From assembly GCA_030141605.1 (NCBI GenBank), contig JAQGDQ010001645.1, forward strand, positions 1 through 30,972: DNA of 30,972 bases. Reading direction: 5' to 3'. This document shows positions 10,966 to 20,635 of the stretch, piece by piece. The notes beneath the pieces are model-generated. The model saw only the letters and a list, made by a program, of their open reading frames with translations, made no database searches and was not told the origin of the DNA. The number at the start of each line of letters is the position of its first letter. Position 1 is the first letter of the stretch. The position numbers and the translations under genes are program-made. Source of the DNA: Tubiluchus corallicola (Eukaryota > Priapulida > Priapulimorpha > Priapulimorphida > Tubiluchidae).

Positions 10966-12177
10966 TGACTGTAGATACTTGTAATGAAATGCATTGTTTG
11001 TATTTGTGGAGCCGAAACCCAAACAACCGGGGCTTAATAATACATTGTTTGCTACATCTGCTTTTAAATTTGCTCTGTGCCCATTTTAAAACATTGTTAA
11101 TTATAGAATTGGACTAGTTGCTTAGTACTGTGTATTTAAATTATTACTGTTTTAGCTCGTGTAGGCTGCATGCTTTATCATCGCCACCTGTAGATAAAAC
11201 ATTACATATATATAAATATATAAACTGATTTAGCTTTTGTTTGCTAGCAACCGTATGATTAGAATTTTCCTGGTACTTGTACCGTATATACATTGTTATT
11301 AAAATACTATGAAATTGCATATATTTTTCTTTTTCCTAAACTTACGTATGTTCTATTAACTATAATTCGTGATTATCTTGAAAAATGCAAGTTGAATTTT
11401 ATTTTAATGTCAGAAATTTTATTTTTCTTCATGATAACTAAGATAACTTCAAGATAGCTTCAAGATAACTAAGCAAGTAGTTTACCCGTGACCTGTACTT
11501 TGAGACAAATCTTCTTACCTGTGATTATAGATTGTAGAGACACTTTATTCGGACATACAAATAAACATGAAGCTAGCGTTGTAAGCATTGAGATGCATTT
11601 TGTGTTGAAGAATTTCTTGCATTTTTCTTATATATTTTAATTGCTAAAGAGCTGCGTCGTAGTTAAATAAACTGTTAGAAGTTTATTGTTCTATTTCGTT
11701 TATATTGTGAATCGTAAACAGTATTGTAGTTATTCAACCAAAAGCGTGATTCTAGTTACTCTAGTGTCGATAAAATTGTACAAAGTCTGACATGTTCTAT
11801 TTTCTGATATCGTCATGACGATCGTATGTGTACAGAAATAAAATGAAATAAAATAGAACGATATTAAACGCATTTTCTCTTGCTCGTTTATTTTTTGTGG
11901 AAAACTGAGAATCTTTTTCACTTTGACTTGAACACTGAACACTGGAAAACAGAAATTGATGTGCTGCATTCATAGGAAATAAAAAAGACTTGAAAAAAAT
12001 TAATATTGAATACATTTTTGATTTTTTTTACTACACTGTATTGACGAAACTCTAACTTTTAGAGTTTTTCTCGTAAGATGGAGCCACTTGACGTAGTGAA
12101 GTGTTTACAGTACTTAATTTTTGCCATGTAGATGAGGTGAGATGAATGGACAAGTGCTCAAGGTGCATGCTTTGCAA
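10966..12177. other. non-coding AT-rich stretch
   Basis: No exon found on either strand; minus-strand frames near 11730-12015 have no recognisable content. Small local repeats only: TA-rich at 11207-11224, and aagataac-type words at 11430-11475. Confidence 0.6.
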
Positions 12178-12233
12178 TTGAGGTTAAGCAGTTCCGGGGC
12201 AGGTCGGTAACTTGATGGGTGACTGCGAATACG
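12178..12233 (+). pseudogene. 5S rRNA-like fragment (internal control region)
   Basis: Plus-strand words gttaagca (12183) and ttgatgggtgactgc (12212) sit in the order and spacing of the 5S rRNA A box and C box. They match the better-preserved 5S copy at 20426-20543. The 5' third of 5S is not recognisable, and the end diverges after gcgaatac. This is a decayed 5S-derived element, not a working gene. Confidence 0.6.
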
Positions 12234-12264
12234 ATCAAATGAATTCAACATACAGTAGGAAAAC

Positions 12265-12790
12265 TTGGTATTAAAGGAAAACCGGATGACTCGATTTCAT
12301 TTCAGTTTACTGTCCAAAATATACATTTTCTTTCCTATGAAAGTTGGCAGTTTTTTCTCATATCTGAATGATTGCCTTGGAAAGTTAGTCAACGGCAGCC
12401 AAACACAGCTATCGCTTATGTCACAAACTAACCGCAGTTGTGCAATGGTAGATGTCTTCCCTGCGTGTCAAGCACGGTTGCACAAGCAAAGATTTCTATA
12501 AGATGCTGATGTGATGTCACGAAAGTGAGCTCTACATCACACACGAACACTGCAGTTCATGGTCATACTTGTCACGGTACAACACCTATTTGTCAGCCAC
12601 ACGAATGTGGCAAAAAGGCACCATTGGCAGTCTTAGTGGATTCCTTGAGCTGCGCGTAGCTTTGAAGGTTTATCAAAATTTAGCTATCCGAGGAAATTAT
12701 TATTTAATCTAAGCTTTGATTTTAAAAAAGCTGTTGTAGTTTTCAGTATTTTAGAGCATACTTCATTTTGAACTAATGTCTATACAATCA
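12265..12790 (+). repeat. dispersed repeat, copy A (inverted relative to 20636-21160)
   Basis: The reverse complement of this stretch aligns over its whole length with 20636-21160, by eye at about 80% identity with small indels. Shared landmarks include ctgcagtgttcgt, actacaacagcttttttaaa and ccattgcacaa (as read on the minus strand here). No TIRs or target duplications are clear, and no coding frame is conserved between copies. The 78-codon plus-strand frame here is not open in copy B, so it is not a gene. Confidence 0.88.
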
Positions 12791-13019
12791 TCTACATTTC
12801 AAACACGTAGTTAGTACAATTATTACAAAAATCATTAATACTTTTCACAGTGAGTATCAAGCTGTCATAGCGTCATCAACTCTTTTCAATAATTACCAAG
12901 TTGCTCAACTTAGATTTCCTGTTTAGACAGCTATATATTATAATGCCTATAATGTATTCGAACTCTTAATCATTGCTTTTTTAATCTGGCTACACTTTGG
13001 CTAAGTTTCAGTTAACTGG

Positions 13020-13165
13020 AATTGTAGTTTGTCGCCATCTGGTGGCTGAAAACAGAACTCCGTATATTTTCGTTATTTATTTGTTTTACGAACATGTACT
13101 GAGGTAAATTTTGTTTTCAAAGTAAATTATTATTTTCAGCCACGAGATGGCGACAAACTACAATT
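13020..13165. repeat. inverted repeat, 33-bp arms, 80-bp loop (MITE-like)
   Basis: Arms 13020-13052 and 13133-13165 are reverse complements with one mismatch (ctggtgg against cacgagatgg). The arms contain gtagtttgtcgccatct. The 146-bp size and AT-rich loop fit a very short foldback MITE. No target duplication is seen. Confidence 0.88.
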
Positions 13166-13430
13166 CGTCGTTTCTACAGCTCACCCTAGTGGGAATTTTG
13201 GAAACGTAGAAAATCGGAAAATCACGGAGCCCGTAAGAAACCGTGAAGTTTCGTGGCCACATTTGATTTGCAGCAACGGATAAACTGTTATTTTAAACGT
13301 GTACGATTAGTATACATATAGCTATTGCATTATTATTATTGATTAAAATTAGTCGTTGACCGTTACCGTTACGGTCGTGATGATGCGTCAACATTTAGCG
13401 AAAATATTTACATAAAAAATTCCCTACAGC
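13166..13430. other. unassigned spacer
   Basis: Unique non-coding sequence between the foldback repeat and the next transposon. Contains a local CGTTACCGTTACGGTCG palindrome-like patch near 13360. Confidence 0.4.
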
Positions 13431-14051
13431 CAATGGCGTGGCTATTGGGGGGAGCAATTTCAGAACCACTTTTTCAACGTTGGCACCTTTTCAACAATTT
13501 TTAGTTCACTTGTTGCTGAACGATCGTTTTGTCTTTTTGAATTAGATAAAGTCCAACCTTCGTTCTACAATAGACAAGGATAGGTTGTCTGGGTTAGCTT
13601 TGTTTTCCATTGAAAGAGAGTGGCTACTGAGGTGGATTATAATAAAGTTATAAAATACTTTGCTGGAATGAAGCCTAGATGAAAGTGAATGTTGTAGTTC
13701 CTTCGTGATACATTTTTCACAATGATTCATTTTGTTTTCATTTTGCATTTAAATTTAAAATAATTAAATAACATGTGTGTCTTTATTATGTTTTGATATT
13801 TAAGACCTTACTATAAAACTTTTAATTTTAAATACAACATAACAATTATATACTTCATTTAAAACTGTATCTTCCTCGTGTTTTGATTTTAAACACAAAA
13901 TAATGTATATAGTCAATGCATTAGAAATTGTTTGGTGTGTTTCACTGCGCCTCGGTTGCTCCCTCTAACTTTAGAACATGGCTACGCCCCTGTCACTGCG
14001 TCTTTTTTATGTGCTTGCTCCCCCTAACTTTGGAACCTGGCTACGCCCCTG
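13431..14051. mobile_element. non-autonomous hAT-like element with GGCGTAGCCA-type ends
   Basis: The right end, read inward, is CAGGGGCGTAGCCAGG followed by a gggggagcaa block. The left end at 13431 is the related but decayed CAATGGCGTGGCTA, followed by ggggggagcaa. Flanks are cctacagc (13423-13430) and tgtacagc (14052-14059), sharing 6 of 8 bases, compatible with a worn hAT 8-bp duplication. No transposase frame is inside; the AT-rich core carries none. Confidence 0.6.
13944..14051. repeat. duplicated right terminus of the hAT-like element
   Basis: The stretch cactgcg...ctccctctaacttta...ggctacgcccctgt is present twice in tandem (from about 13944 and from about 13994), so the terminal ~50-55 bp occur twice. 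Either one element nested at the end of another, or a local tandem duplication. Confidence 0.75.
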
Positions 14052-14059
14052 TGTACAGC

Positions 14060-14663
14060 CTACGAATAAACTCTGGGCATGTTTAAGTTTAGGAATAAAT
14101 AGAAAAGTGTGACAACGTACAGTTGTATACTTTTCATTGAGAAATATCTGAGAGTCTTGTGAAGACGTTTCACAGGGACATCATGACCTTTGTTAGATAA
14201 ATATACATACAGTATGTTTATTCGCTTGAATGATGCGATGTATTATTTCTGTTAACTCGTTTCAACTTTTAACTTTTCCGCTTATGCATTTACTGTTACA
14301 GTTTGGAGGCAAGCATTCTCTATCAGGAAGCGAATTCGAATGGATTTTTTTACATTCGACTTCGATTCAAACCGATTTTTTTCTATTTTCGAATCCGAAT
14401 CGAATTCAGTTTCAAAGATTTTCGAACAGATTTTTGAGTCATTGTTAAAAAGCGGTCTCACAAAGATCATGCATATTACTTGATTTTGTTCTGCAATAAA
14501 AAAACTAATCATTTGTTTGAAAATTGTGCAGAGATTTCGCAGCTAAATTGAGCTGATTTCATGACATTTCAAACGTTTTAACGATAAAGAACGTACGCAG
14601 TTGAAGTGCTGAATTATTCGAATCTAGAATTTGTGTTCGAATCGAATTCAAACGGTGCGTGAT
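14060..14663. other. non-coding stretch rich in TTCGAAT words
   Basis: 14320-14430 and 14610-14655 repeatedly use attcgaat, gaatcgaattc and relatives on both strands, which suggests the worn ends of an element spanning about 14330-14655. I cannot define TIRs. The open frames here come from this low-complexity composition. Confidence 0.45.
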
Positions 14664-15957
14664 TAGGGTTGCCACTCCTGATTTGGTTAGAAGTCGAGGG
14701 TTGCCACCACTCCTGATTTGGCCTGGAGACGAGGGTTGCCACCACTTTTTATTTAGCCTGGAATCGGGGGTTGCCAGCACTTCTGATTTGGCCTGGAGTC
14801 TAGGGTTGCCACAACTTCTGATTTGGCTTGGAGTCGAGGGTTGCCATCACTCCTGATTTGGCCTGGAGTCGAGGGTTGCCACCACCCCTGATTTGGCCTG
14901 GAGTCGAGGGTTGCCACCACTCCTGATTTGACCTGGAGTCGAGGGTTGCCACCACTCCTGATTTGGCCTGGAGTCTAGGGTTGCCACCACCCCTGATTTG
15001 GCCTGGAGTCTAGGGTTGCCACCACCCCTGATTTGGCCTGGAGTCGAGGGTTGCCACCACCCCTGATTTGGCCTGGAGTCCAGGGTTACCACCACTTCTG
15101 ATTTGCCCTGGAGTCGTGGGTTGCCACCATTTCTGATTTGGCCCGGAGTCAAGGGTTGCCACCACTTCTGATTTGGCCTGGAGTCGAGGGTTGCCACCAT
15201 TTCTGATTTGGCCCGGAGTCTAGGGTTGCCACCACTTCTGATTTGGCCCGGAGTCTAGGGTTGCCACCATTTCTGATTTGGCCCGGAGTCTAGGGTTGCC
15301 ACCACTTCTGATTTGGCCCGGAGTCTAGGGTTGCCACCATTTCTGATTTGGCCCGGAGTCTAGGGTTGCCACCACTTCTGATTTGGCCCGGATTCTAGGG
15401 TTGCCACCATTTCTGATTTGGCCTGGAGTCGAGGGTTGCCACCACTTCTGATTTGGCCTGGAATCGAGGGTTGCCACCACTTCTGATTAGGCCCGGAGTC
15501 TAGGGTTGCCACCACTCCTGATTTGGCCTGGAGTCGAGGGTTACCACCACTTCTGATTTGGCCTGGAGTCGAGGGTTACCACCACTTCTGATTTGGCCTG
15601 GAGTCGAGGGTTGCCACCACTCCTGATTAGGCCCGGAGTCTAGGGTTGCCACCACTCCTGATTAGGCCCGGAGTCTAGGGTTGCCACCACTCCTGATTTG
15701 GCCTGGAGTCGAGGGTTACCATCACTCCTGATTTGGTCTGGAGTCGAGGGTTGCCACCACTCCTGATTAGGCCCGGAGTCTAGGGTTGCCACCACTCCTG
15801 ATTTGGCCTGGAGTCTAGGGTTGCCAGCACTCCTGATTTGGCCTGGAGTCGAAGTTTGCCAGCACTCCTGATTTGGCCTGGAGTCAAGGGTTGCCACCAT
15901 TTCTGATTTGGCCTGGAGTCGAGGGTTGCCACCACTTCTGATTTGGCCTGGAGTCTC
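14664..15957. repeat. 35-bp minisatellite, about 37 copies
   Basis: Units of tagggttgccaccactcct plus gatttggcctggag recur every 35 bp and stay in register (ctgatttg at 14888 and 15938 are exactly 30 units apart). Variation is almost all substitution: cctggagtcg or cccggagtct, and cactcc, cacttc or catttc. Because 35 is not a multiple of 3 and the unit lacks minus-strand stops, long apparent proteins with 35-residue repeats appear at 14847-15200 and 15640-15972. These are artefacts. Confidence 0.97.
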
Positions 15958-16880
15958 CTGAAATTCAGCCATAGATTCGTAGTTCGGTCGAAACTTTGAA
16001 AATTTCTGAAATCTCCATAATTATGTTGAAATATAAGTGGAAAACCGGAAATACAACTTGCATGCCATAGAATCTTTGCAAAAGATTAAGCCAAGAAACA
16101 GCTGAACTATTAACTCTATCAACTCTTTATTAACTAAGGTAGTAAACTTATTAAATTAAATTACATGGCTTCATCATTTCATCCCTTCTACATTTTTTCC
16201 AGTTTTTGCTGCAGAAGCAAATAGTGCAAATCAAATATTCATCCGCTTTAGCTTTAATTCACACGACGCAAAGTGTTTAATAATTTCATGGATAAACCCC
16301 GATCCCAGAAACCTCAGCAAACTTGAGAAATGTGACTGGGAAGAAACTTCAAACATTGATGTACAGGCTGCACAAAAACAGGCGCTGTAGGTCTCAGTTC
16401 AGTTGTGTTAGTTTGTGACGAACTACAAACGTTCGACAGCTCATGCGTAAGCACAGCGCTAAATTTGAAATTGAATTTTTATCTTAAAACTTGCTGAGTT
16501 TTAGTACAACACACTGAACACCTTACGGTAGCACTGTACTTCAATTTTCGCTTTCGTAAACACGTGCAACACGCTCGTGGAGTATTTTTATTGTTGAACA
16601 TTATGTTAGTTTGTGAGGTCATTGATAATTGGACTCGCCTTTCGTTAATTAAGTCTTTAATGTACTAACTAATTATCAGACACGTTTTTGCAATATTATT
16701 CGTGTTAAAATGTAATTTTTCCTGTACTTGAAAACGGGGTAGTATATAAAAGATCATCCCGTCTGCCTTTAAGCGCAGCACAAATTTTTGCCTCCCTTAT
16801 TTACTGATCATTTTTGTTTGAATGCTGAGATACATAATTACGATACACGTTATAGACTGAACTATCACTACATACAGTGA
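15958..16880. other. non-coding stretch
   Basis: Nothing supportable as a gene. A clean TATA-box-like word (tatataaaag, 16743-16752) occurs, but no exon can be recognised downstream of it, so no promoter is called. Confidence 0.55.
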
Positions 16881-17021
16881 AACACAAATGTTAGAAAATT
16901 TTCTATTAAATGCAATGGGCCTTACATATGGAATTCAATTGCTCCAGCTATTAAAAATGCCAACTCGCTGTCCATATTTAAAAAAAATTATAAATTAAAG
17001 TTACTTGAAACATATAACTGA
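16881..17021 (+). pseudogene. C-terminal fragment of LINE reverse transcriptase
   Basis: Forty-six codons then TGA. The fragment carries the WNSIAPAIKNANSLSIFKK stretch, which fits the W-N-S/x-(L/I)-P ... S-L-x-x-F-K-K signature found at the end of the ORF2 protein in CR1/Jockey-group and related LINEs, preceded by FSIKCNGP (compare the usual FS-I-x-x-x-GP). A stop (TGA) lies directly upstream, so only this tail remains open. It is a dead fragment with no catalytic motif. Confidence 0.75.
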
Positions 17022-17330
17022 TCACTCAATCATGATTTGTTGTTTTTTATTTTCAAAAACTTCCCCTCTAGTATAATAATATTTTTATTACTTCCCACCC
17101 GTATTTATATTTGTATATATTGTAATATTGTATCTGTATATATTGTAATTTTTTTCGTAACTAATTCTAGTGGCCTACCATAAGCTAGCTTCTTATGTCT
17201 CTAGCGCAGAATTCATGAATTGTATCAAATTTTTGTATTAGAAAAACTGATTATCGGTGCACATGTAATGTATATGTATATGTTTATTGCGAAATAAATC
17301 TATTAAATCTAAATCTAATCTAATCTAAAA
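16881..17330 (+). mobile_element. 3' end of a 5'-truncated non-LTR retrotransposon (LINE)
   Basis: The element starts inside the last 46 codons of a reverse-transcriptase ORF (16881-17021). A ~270-bp 3' UTR follows, then AATAAA at 17293-17298 and a tail of repeated taaatc/taatc units (17301-17330). Severe 5' truncation and a short-repeat tail are typical of LINE insertions. The 5' break cannot be placed exactly. Confidence 0.75.
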
Positions 17331-17919
17331 ATCTCTATTATTATCAACTCAAGCAACTAAATTGATAAACCAGAGTAAATAATGTGTAAAATACTGAATC
17401 AGACAACCAGCACATGTCTAGAAACCTAAAACCCCAGGCTCTAACACGTCTTTTTGTAAATCATTCACTACAAAGCTGAAATGACACAATTTGCACAGAC
17501 GTAGGAAGTAGTAGACTAACACGACAGTGCTGCCACCACTCCAGATTTTACACAGATTTGAATGAAAAAAGTTAAAATTGCGTAGGTGATACGACGATAC
17601 AAAAAGTAAATTTCTTGCATTTATAACTCACTCTGTCTGTCAGTTTATGTGTTCATTATCTAATCACGTGACATTTTAACAATTATTTAACGTTTACTAA
17701 ACGCTGTAGGCATAATCATGGACTCAAGTTCAAAGTTTGAGCTAATTCTCAAACTGTTCTGTTCTACATATTAAATATCTATAACAACGTCACGATTATA
17801 GTAGAATTTCCTGCAAGTTTCTTGGCGGTAAAGAATCAATTCACAATACCATCTTGTCTGCTTGGTATGTCGAATTAACATTATGGGCTATCGTAGTATT
17901 GTGGAAATAAAACACAGAT
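17331..17919. other. non-coding spacer with one solitary minisatellite-like word
   Basis: No gene seen. At 17531-17548 the word tgccaccactccagattt matches the 35-bp minisatellite unit at all but one position, although the array lies 1.6 kb away. Confidence 0.5.
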
Positions 17920-18383
17920 TTAACCCTTTCAGTCCCAAATTATTTTTTAATAAGGAATTTTTTTTTGGCTCGGTACTTTTGTTCAGTATGTCCATCTCGT
18001 TTACACATAATAATTATTTTTTCTACCTGTGCCCTCGTGCTAAATATAGCCTGTATCCCACGGGATACATTGGGATTCAATGGAAGCATAAAATGTGCTT
18101 CATTTTGCAACTGCTGATAATTTTTAAAGTATTTAAAACATTTAGTATGCACGCTATGCTGATCTGTACAAAGTCATCTCTAAAGTACTGTACCTTGCGC
18201 AGTTTTTAGGCTATGTAGATTTTCTCGTTTGCCATTTTATCACCATTTTTAGTCTATTGTTATTGGCTTAAATCAAAATAACTATTAACAGATCAAATGA
18301 CTCTCAGTTTTAAAATTTTGTTAATTTTAAAGGTAGAAAATATTCTCATATCCCACGGGATACAAGGGGTATGAAAGGGTTAA
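17920..18383 (+). mobile_element. piggyBac-type MITE, copy A
   Basis: The element is bounded by TTAA on both sides (17920-17923 and 18380-18383). Its ends are CCCTTTCAGTCCC and, inverted, CCCTTTCATACCC. TTAA duplication and CCCTTT termini are hallmarks of piggyBac elements. Two interrupted palindromes, GTATCCC-N2-GGGATAC (18053-18068) and a one-base variant (18348-18363), lie asymmetrically inside. No transposase is encoded; the 115-codon plus frame at 17862-18209 crosses the element's edge and is closed in copy B, so it is spurious. Confidence 0.88.
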
Positions 18384-18784
18384 TCGTTTGTGTTATTCGT
18401 ACGATTTTTATTACAATTGTGCATTCATCGGCCAGGTCTAGTTAATGTAGGTTGACGTGGCGGGACCGCTTATAATTACTTCAATTACTATTATTATTAG
18501 CTAATTACTGTCTTCTAAAACGAGACATTGTCCTTCACACCCACAGACAGTATGGCAGATTAAATCTTCTATAGTGAGTATTCATTCATCCTTTTAGTTA
18601 TCAGGCTCAGCATTGCTTAACTTCAGCTGCTAAGCGTACCCATTGACCGCAGAGCTATTGATGTCTTGGTGTCTATGCGATGGTATCGAAGTTTGATTAT
18701 CTAGTTATCACTATAGTGTCGGTCGCTCGTTTATATTTTGTCAAATGTCTTTGCCTAAAATCAATAGATCACTGGAAAGAATGC
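18384..18784. other. non-coding spacer with a decayed 5S-like patch
   Basis: Unique sequence between the MITE and the decamer satellite. Apart from the 5S-like patch listed separately, nothing is recognisable. Confidence 0.5.
18584..18635 (-). pseudogene. weak 5S rRNA-like fragment
   Basis: Read on the plus strand, catcc...agt...gctc...ttgcttaacttc matches the complement of 5S A-box to C-box sequence seen at 20456-20500. Gcttaacttc is identical and about two thirds of ~50 positions agree by eye. It is much more decayed than the 12178 copy, and chance similarity cannot be excluded. Confidence 0.35.
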
Positions 18785-19885
18785 ACCTGATTGTACTTGA
18801 ATGTACTTGATTGTACTTAATTGCACTATATTGTATTTGATTGTACTTGACTGTACGTAATTGTAGTTTATTGTACTTGAATGTACTTGATTGTAGCTGA
18901 CTCTACTCGATTATACTTGACTATACTTGATTCTACTTGATTGTAATTCACAACACTTGATTGTACTTTAGTGTACTTGGTTGTACTTGATTGTACCTGA
19001 CTATACTTGACTGTACTTCACTGTACTTGGTTGCACTTGAATGTATTGATTATACTTGATTGTACATGAATCTACTTGATTGTACTGGACTGTACCTGAT
19101 TGTACTTGATTGTACTTTACTGTAGTTGGTTGTACTTGACTGTATTGATTATGCTTGATTGTACATGAATCTACTTGATTGTACTGGACTGTACCTGATT
19201 GTACTTGATTGTACTTTACTGTGCTTGATTGTACTTTAGTGTAGTGTACTTGATTGCACCTGACTATACTTTACTGTACTTGGTTGTACTTGACTGTATT
19301 GATTATACTTGATTGTACATGAATCTACTTGATTGTACTGGACTGTACCTGATTGTACTTTACTGTGCCTGATTGTACTTTAGTGTACTTGATTGTACCT
19401 GACTATACTTGACTGTACTTGGTTGCACTTGACTGTATTGATTATACTTGAATGTACTTGATTATACTTGATTGTACTTGATTGTACTTTACTGTACTTG
19501 GTTGTTCTTGATTGTAATCGACTATACTATACTGTACTTTACTGTACTTGGTTGTACTTGATTGTACTTAACTATACTATACTGTATTTTACTGTACTTG
19601 GTTGTACTTAATTGTACTTGACTGTACTATACTGTACTGTACTGTACTTTACTGTACTTGGTTGTACTTAATTGTACTTGACTGTACTATACTGTACTTT
19701 ACTGTACTTAGTTGTACTTAATTGTACTTGACTGTACTATACTGTACTTTACTGTACTTGGTTGTACTTAATTGTACTTGACTGTACTATACTGTACTTG
19801 TCTGTACTATACTGTACTTTACTGTACTTGGTTGTATTTGACTATACTGTACTGTACTTGGTTGTACTTATTTGTGCTTGATTCT
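18785..19885. repeat. decamer (ttgtacttga) satellite with higher-order units
   Basis: The stretch is a ~10-bp repeat of the form tt-gtact-tga, rich in the palindrome GTAC. The left part is loosely ordered. At about 19044-19142 a ~99-bp block is duplicated, and from about 19540 to 19800 a homogeneous 50-bp higher-order unit takes over (gtactatactgtacttt at 19684 and 19734). The 60-codon plus frame inside it (YCT/LY-rich) is an artefact. Confidence 0.95.
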
Positions 19886-19984
19886 TTCAAGTGTTTTGTT
19901 GAGACATGCATACAGTGTTTCTCACCCAGTTGTATTTTCCTTATAAGTAAGTAAACCAGACTTACATGTCAACACAGTAGGAAC

Positions 19985-19996
19985 TGAACTGACAGT
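19985..19996. repeat. left 12-bp target-site duplication
   Basis: tgaactgacagt here matches tgaactgatagt at 20545-20556 with one mismatch, bracketing the 5S-headed insert. Confidence 0.65.
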
Positions 19997-20544
19997 TGTT
20001 GGCATCCTTCTGTCTCGGAAGACAATGGAGTGTGCGTCAAAAGAGTCAGTTATTGATCACATTGATGGAGCTTCAGCGTCGACTGTGCGCCAAGAGAGTC
20101 CGATCCTTCAACGTCTCCAGGGCGCACGCCTGGGCAAGGTGTATGGACATCCTGAGTTGCCCAGACAACAGGAACCCCCTCTCTTCCTCCCTGGTGTAGT
20201 CCAAAGGAAAGCGGAGCGATACGTTTAGCACCAGGTTGGCTGCAGGAGCTGCCGGAGTCAGTGAGCATGCAGCACTGGTCCGCCTTCGGGGCTCCACTCC
20301 TGATTTGGAAGGTTTACTCCTCTACACATGACCGTTGGGTCACTTGACCTCCTCTGCCCTCTAGCCATTGGCTGCTTGTACAGCTCCTCCGCCTAGTGTC
20401 GAGATACAGTGTGGGCATCCCGCAAGCCTATAGCACCTGGTATTCCTAGGCGGTCACCCATCCAAGTACTAACCAAGCTCCACGTTGCTTAACTTCGGCG
20501 ATCAGACGAGAACCGGTGTTTTCAACGTGATTTGACCGTAGTCT
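19997..20544 (-). mobile_element. 5S rRNA-headed retroposon (SINE3-like), 548 bp
   Basis: Read on the minus strand, a full 5S-like head (20543 to 20426) is followed by a ~430-bp GC-rich body ending ...gaaggatgccaacaa at 19997. Twelve-bp direct repeats flank it exactly, one abutting the 5S 5' end. A 5S-derived Pol III promoter at the 5' end plus target duplications is the layout of SINE3-class SINEs. There is no T-run after the 5S part, so a transcript would continue into the body. The body is longer than in typical SINEs, has no poly(A) tail and matches no LINE tail I recognise. Short frames on both strands (20025-20228 and 20050-20297) are unsupported. Confidence 0.75.
20426..20543 (-). rRNA. 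5S rRNA-like sequence (retroposon head)
   Basis: The minus strand reads as a 118-nt 5S rRNA from gactacggtc to gtgctataggc. It includes ctcgtctgatc, gaagttaagcaacgt (A box), gcttggttagtacttgg and atgggtgaccgcc (C box), then the closing aatacc. All 5S landmarks are in the right order and length (metazoan 5S is about 120 nt). The two ends can still pair (gactac.. with ..tataggc) only weakly. No oligo-T terminator follows, and the copy abuts a target duplication, so it is more likely the promoter head of a SINE than a working rRNA gene. Confidence 0.85.
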
Positions 20545-20556
20545 TGAACTGATAGT
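20545..20556. repeat. right 12-bp target-site duplication
   Basis: tgaactgatagt, partner of 19985-19996 with one mismatch; it directly abuts the 5S end. Confidence 0.65.
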
Positions 20557-20635
20557 AAATCGATTCACTGAGCAACGACCTTGACATAGGGGTCAATTGC
20601 TACTTACACCTTTAAATGTTGCATTTATACATTGT

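Noticed and set aside
14847-15972. Long minus-strand frames with 35-residue repeats (rich in NPRLQAKSG-type words)
   Set aside because: They are created by a 35-bp repeat read through all three phases without a stop; no start, splice or codon-use evidence of a gene.
16743-16752. TATA-box-like tatataaaag
   Set aside because: No recognisable first exon follows within 1 kb; AT-rich DNA yields such words by chance.
17862-18209. 115-codon plus-strand frame
   Set aside because: Starts outside and ends inside the piggyBac-type MITE, and is not open in the second MITE copy.
20025-20297. Open frames on both strands of the GC-rich retroposon body
   Set aside because: Around 70 codons each, no recognisable domain, and expected in GC-rich sequence where stops are rare.
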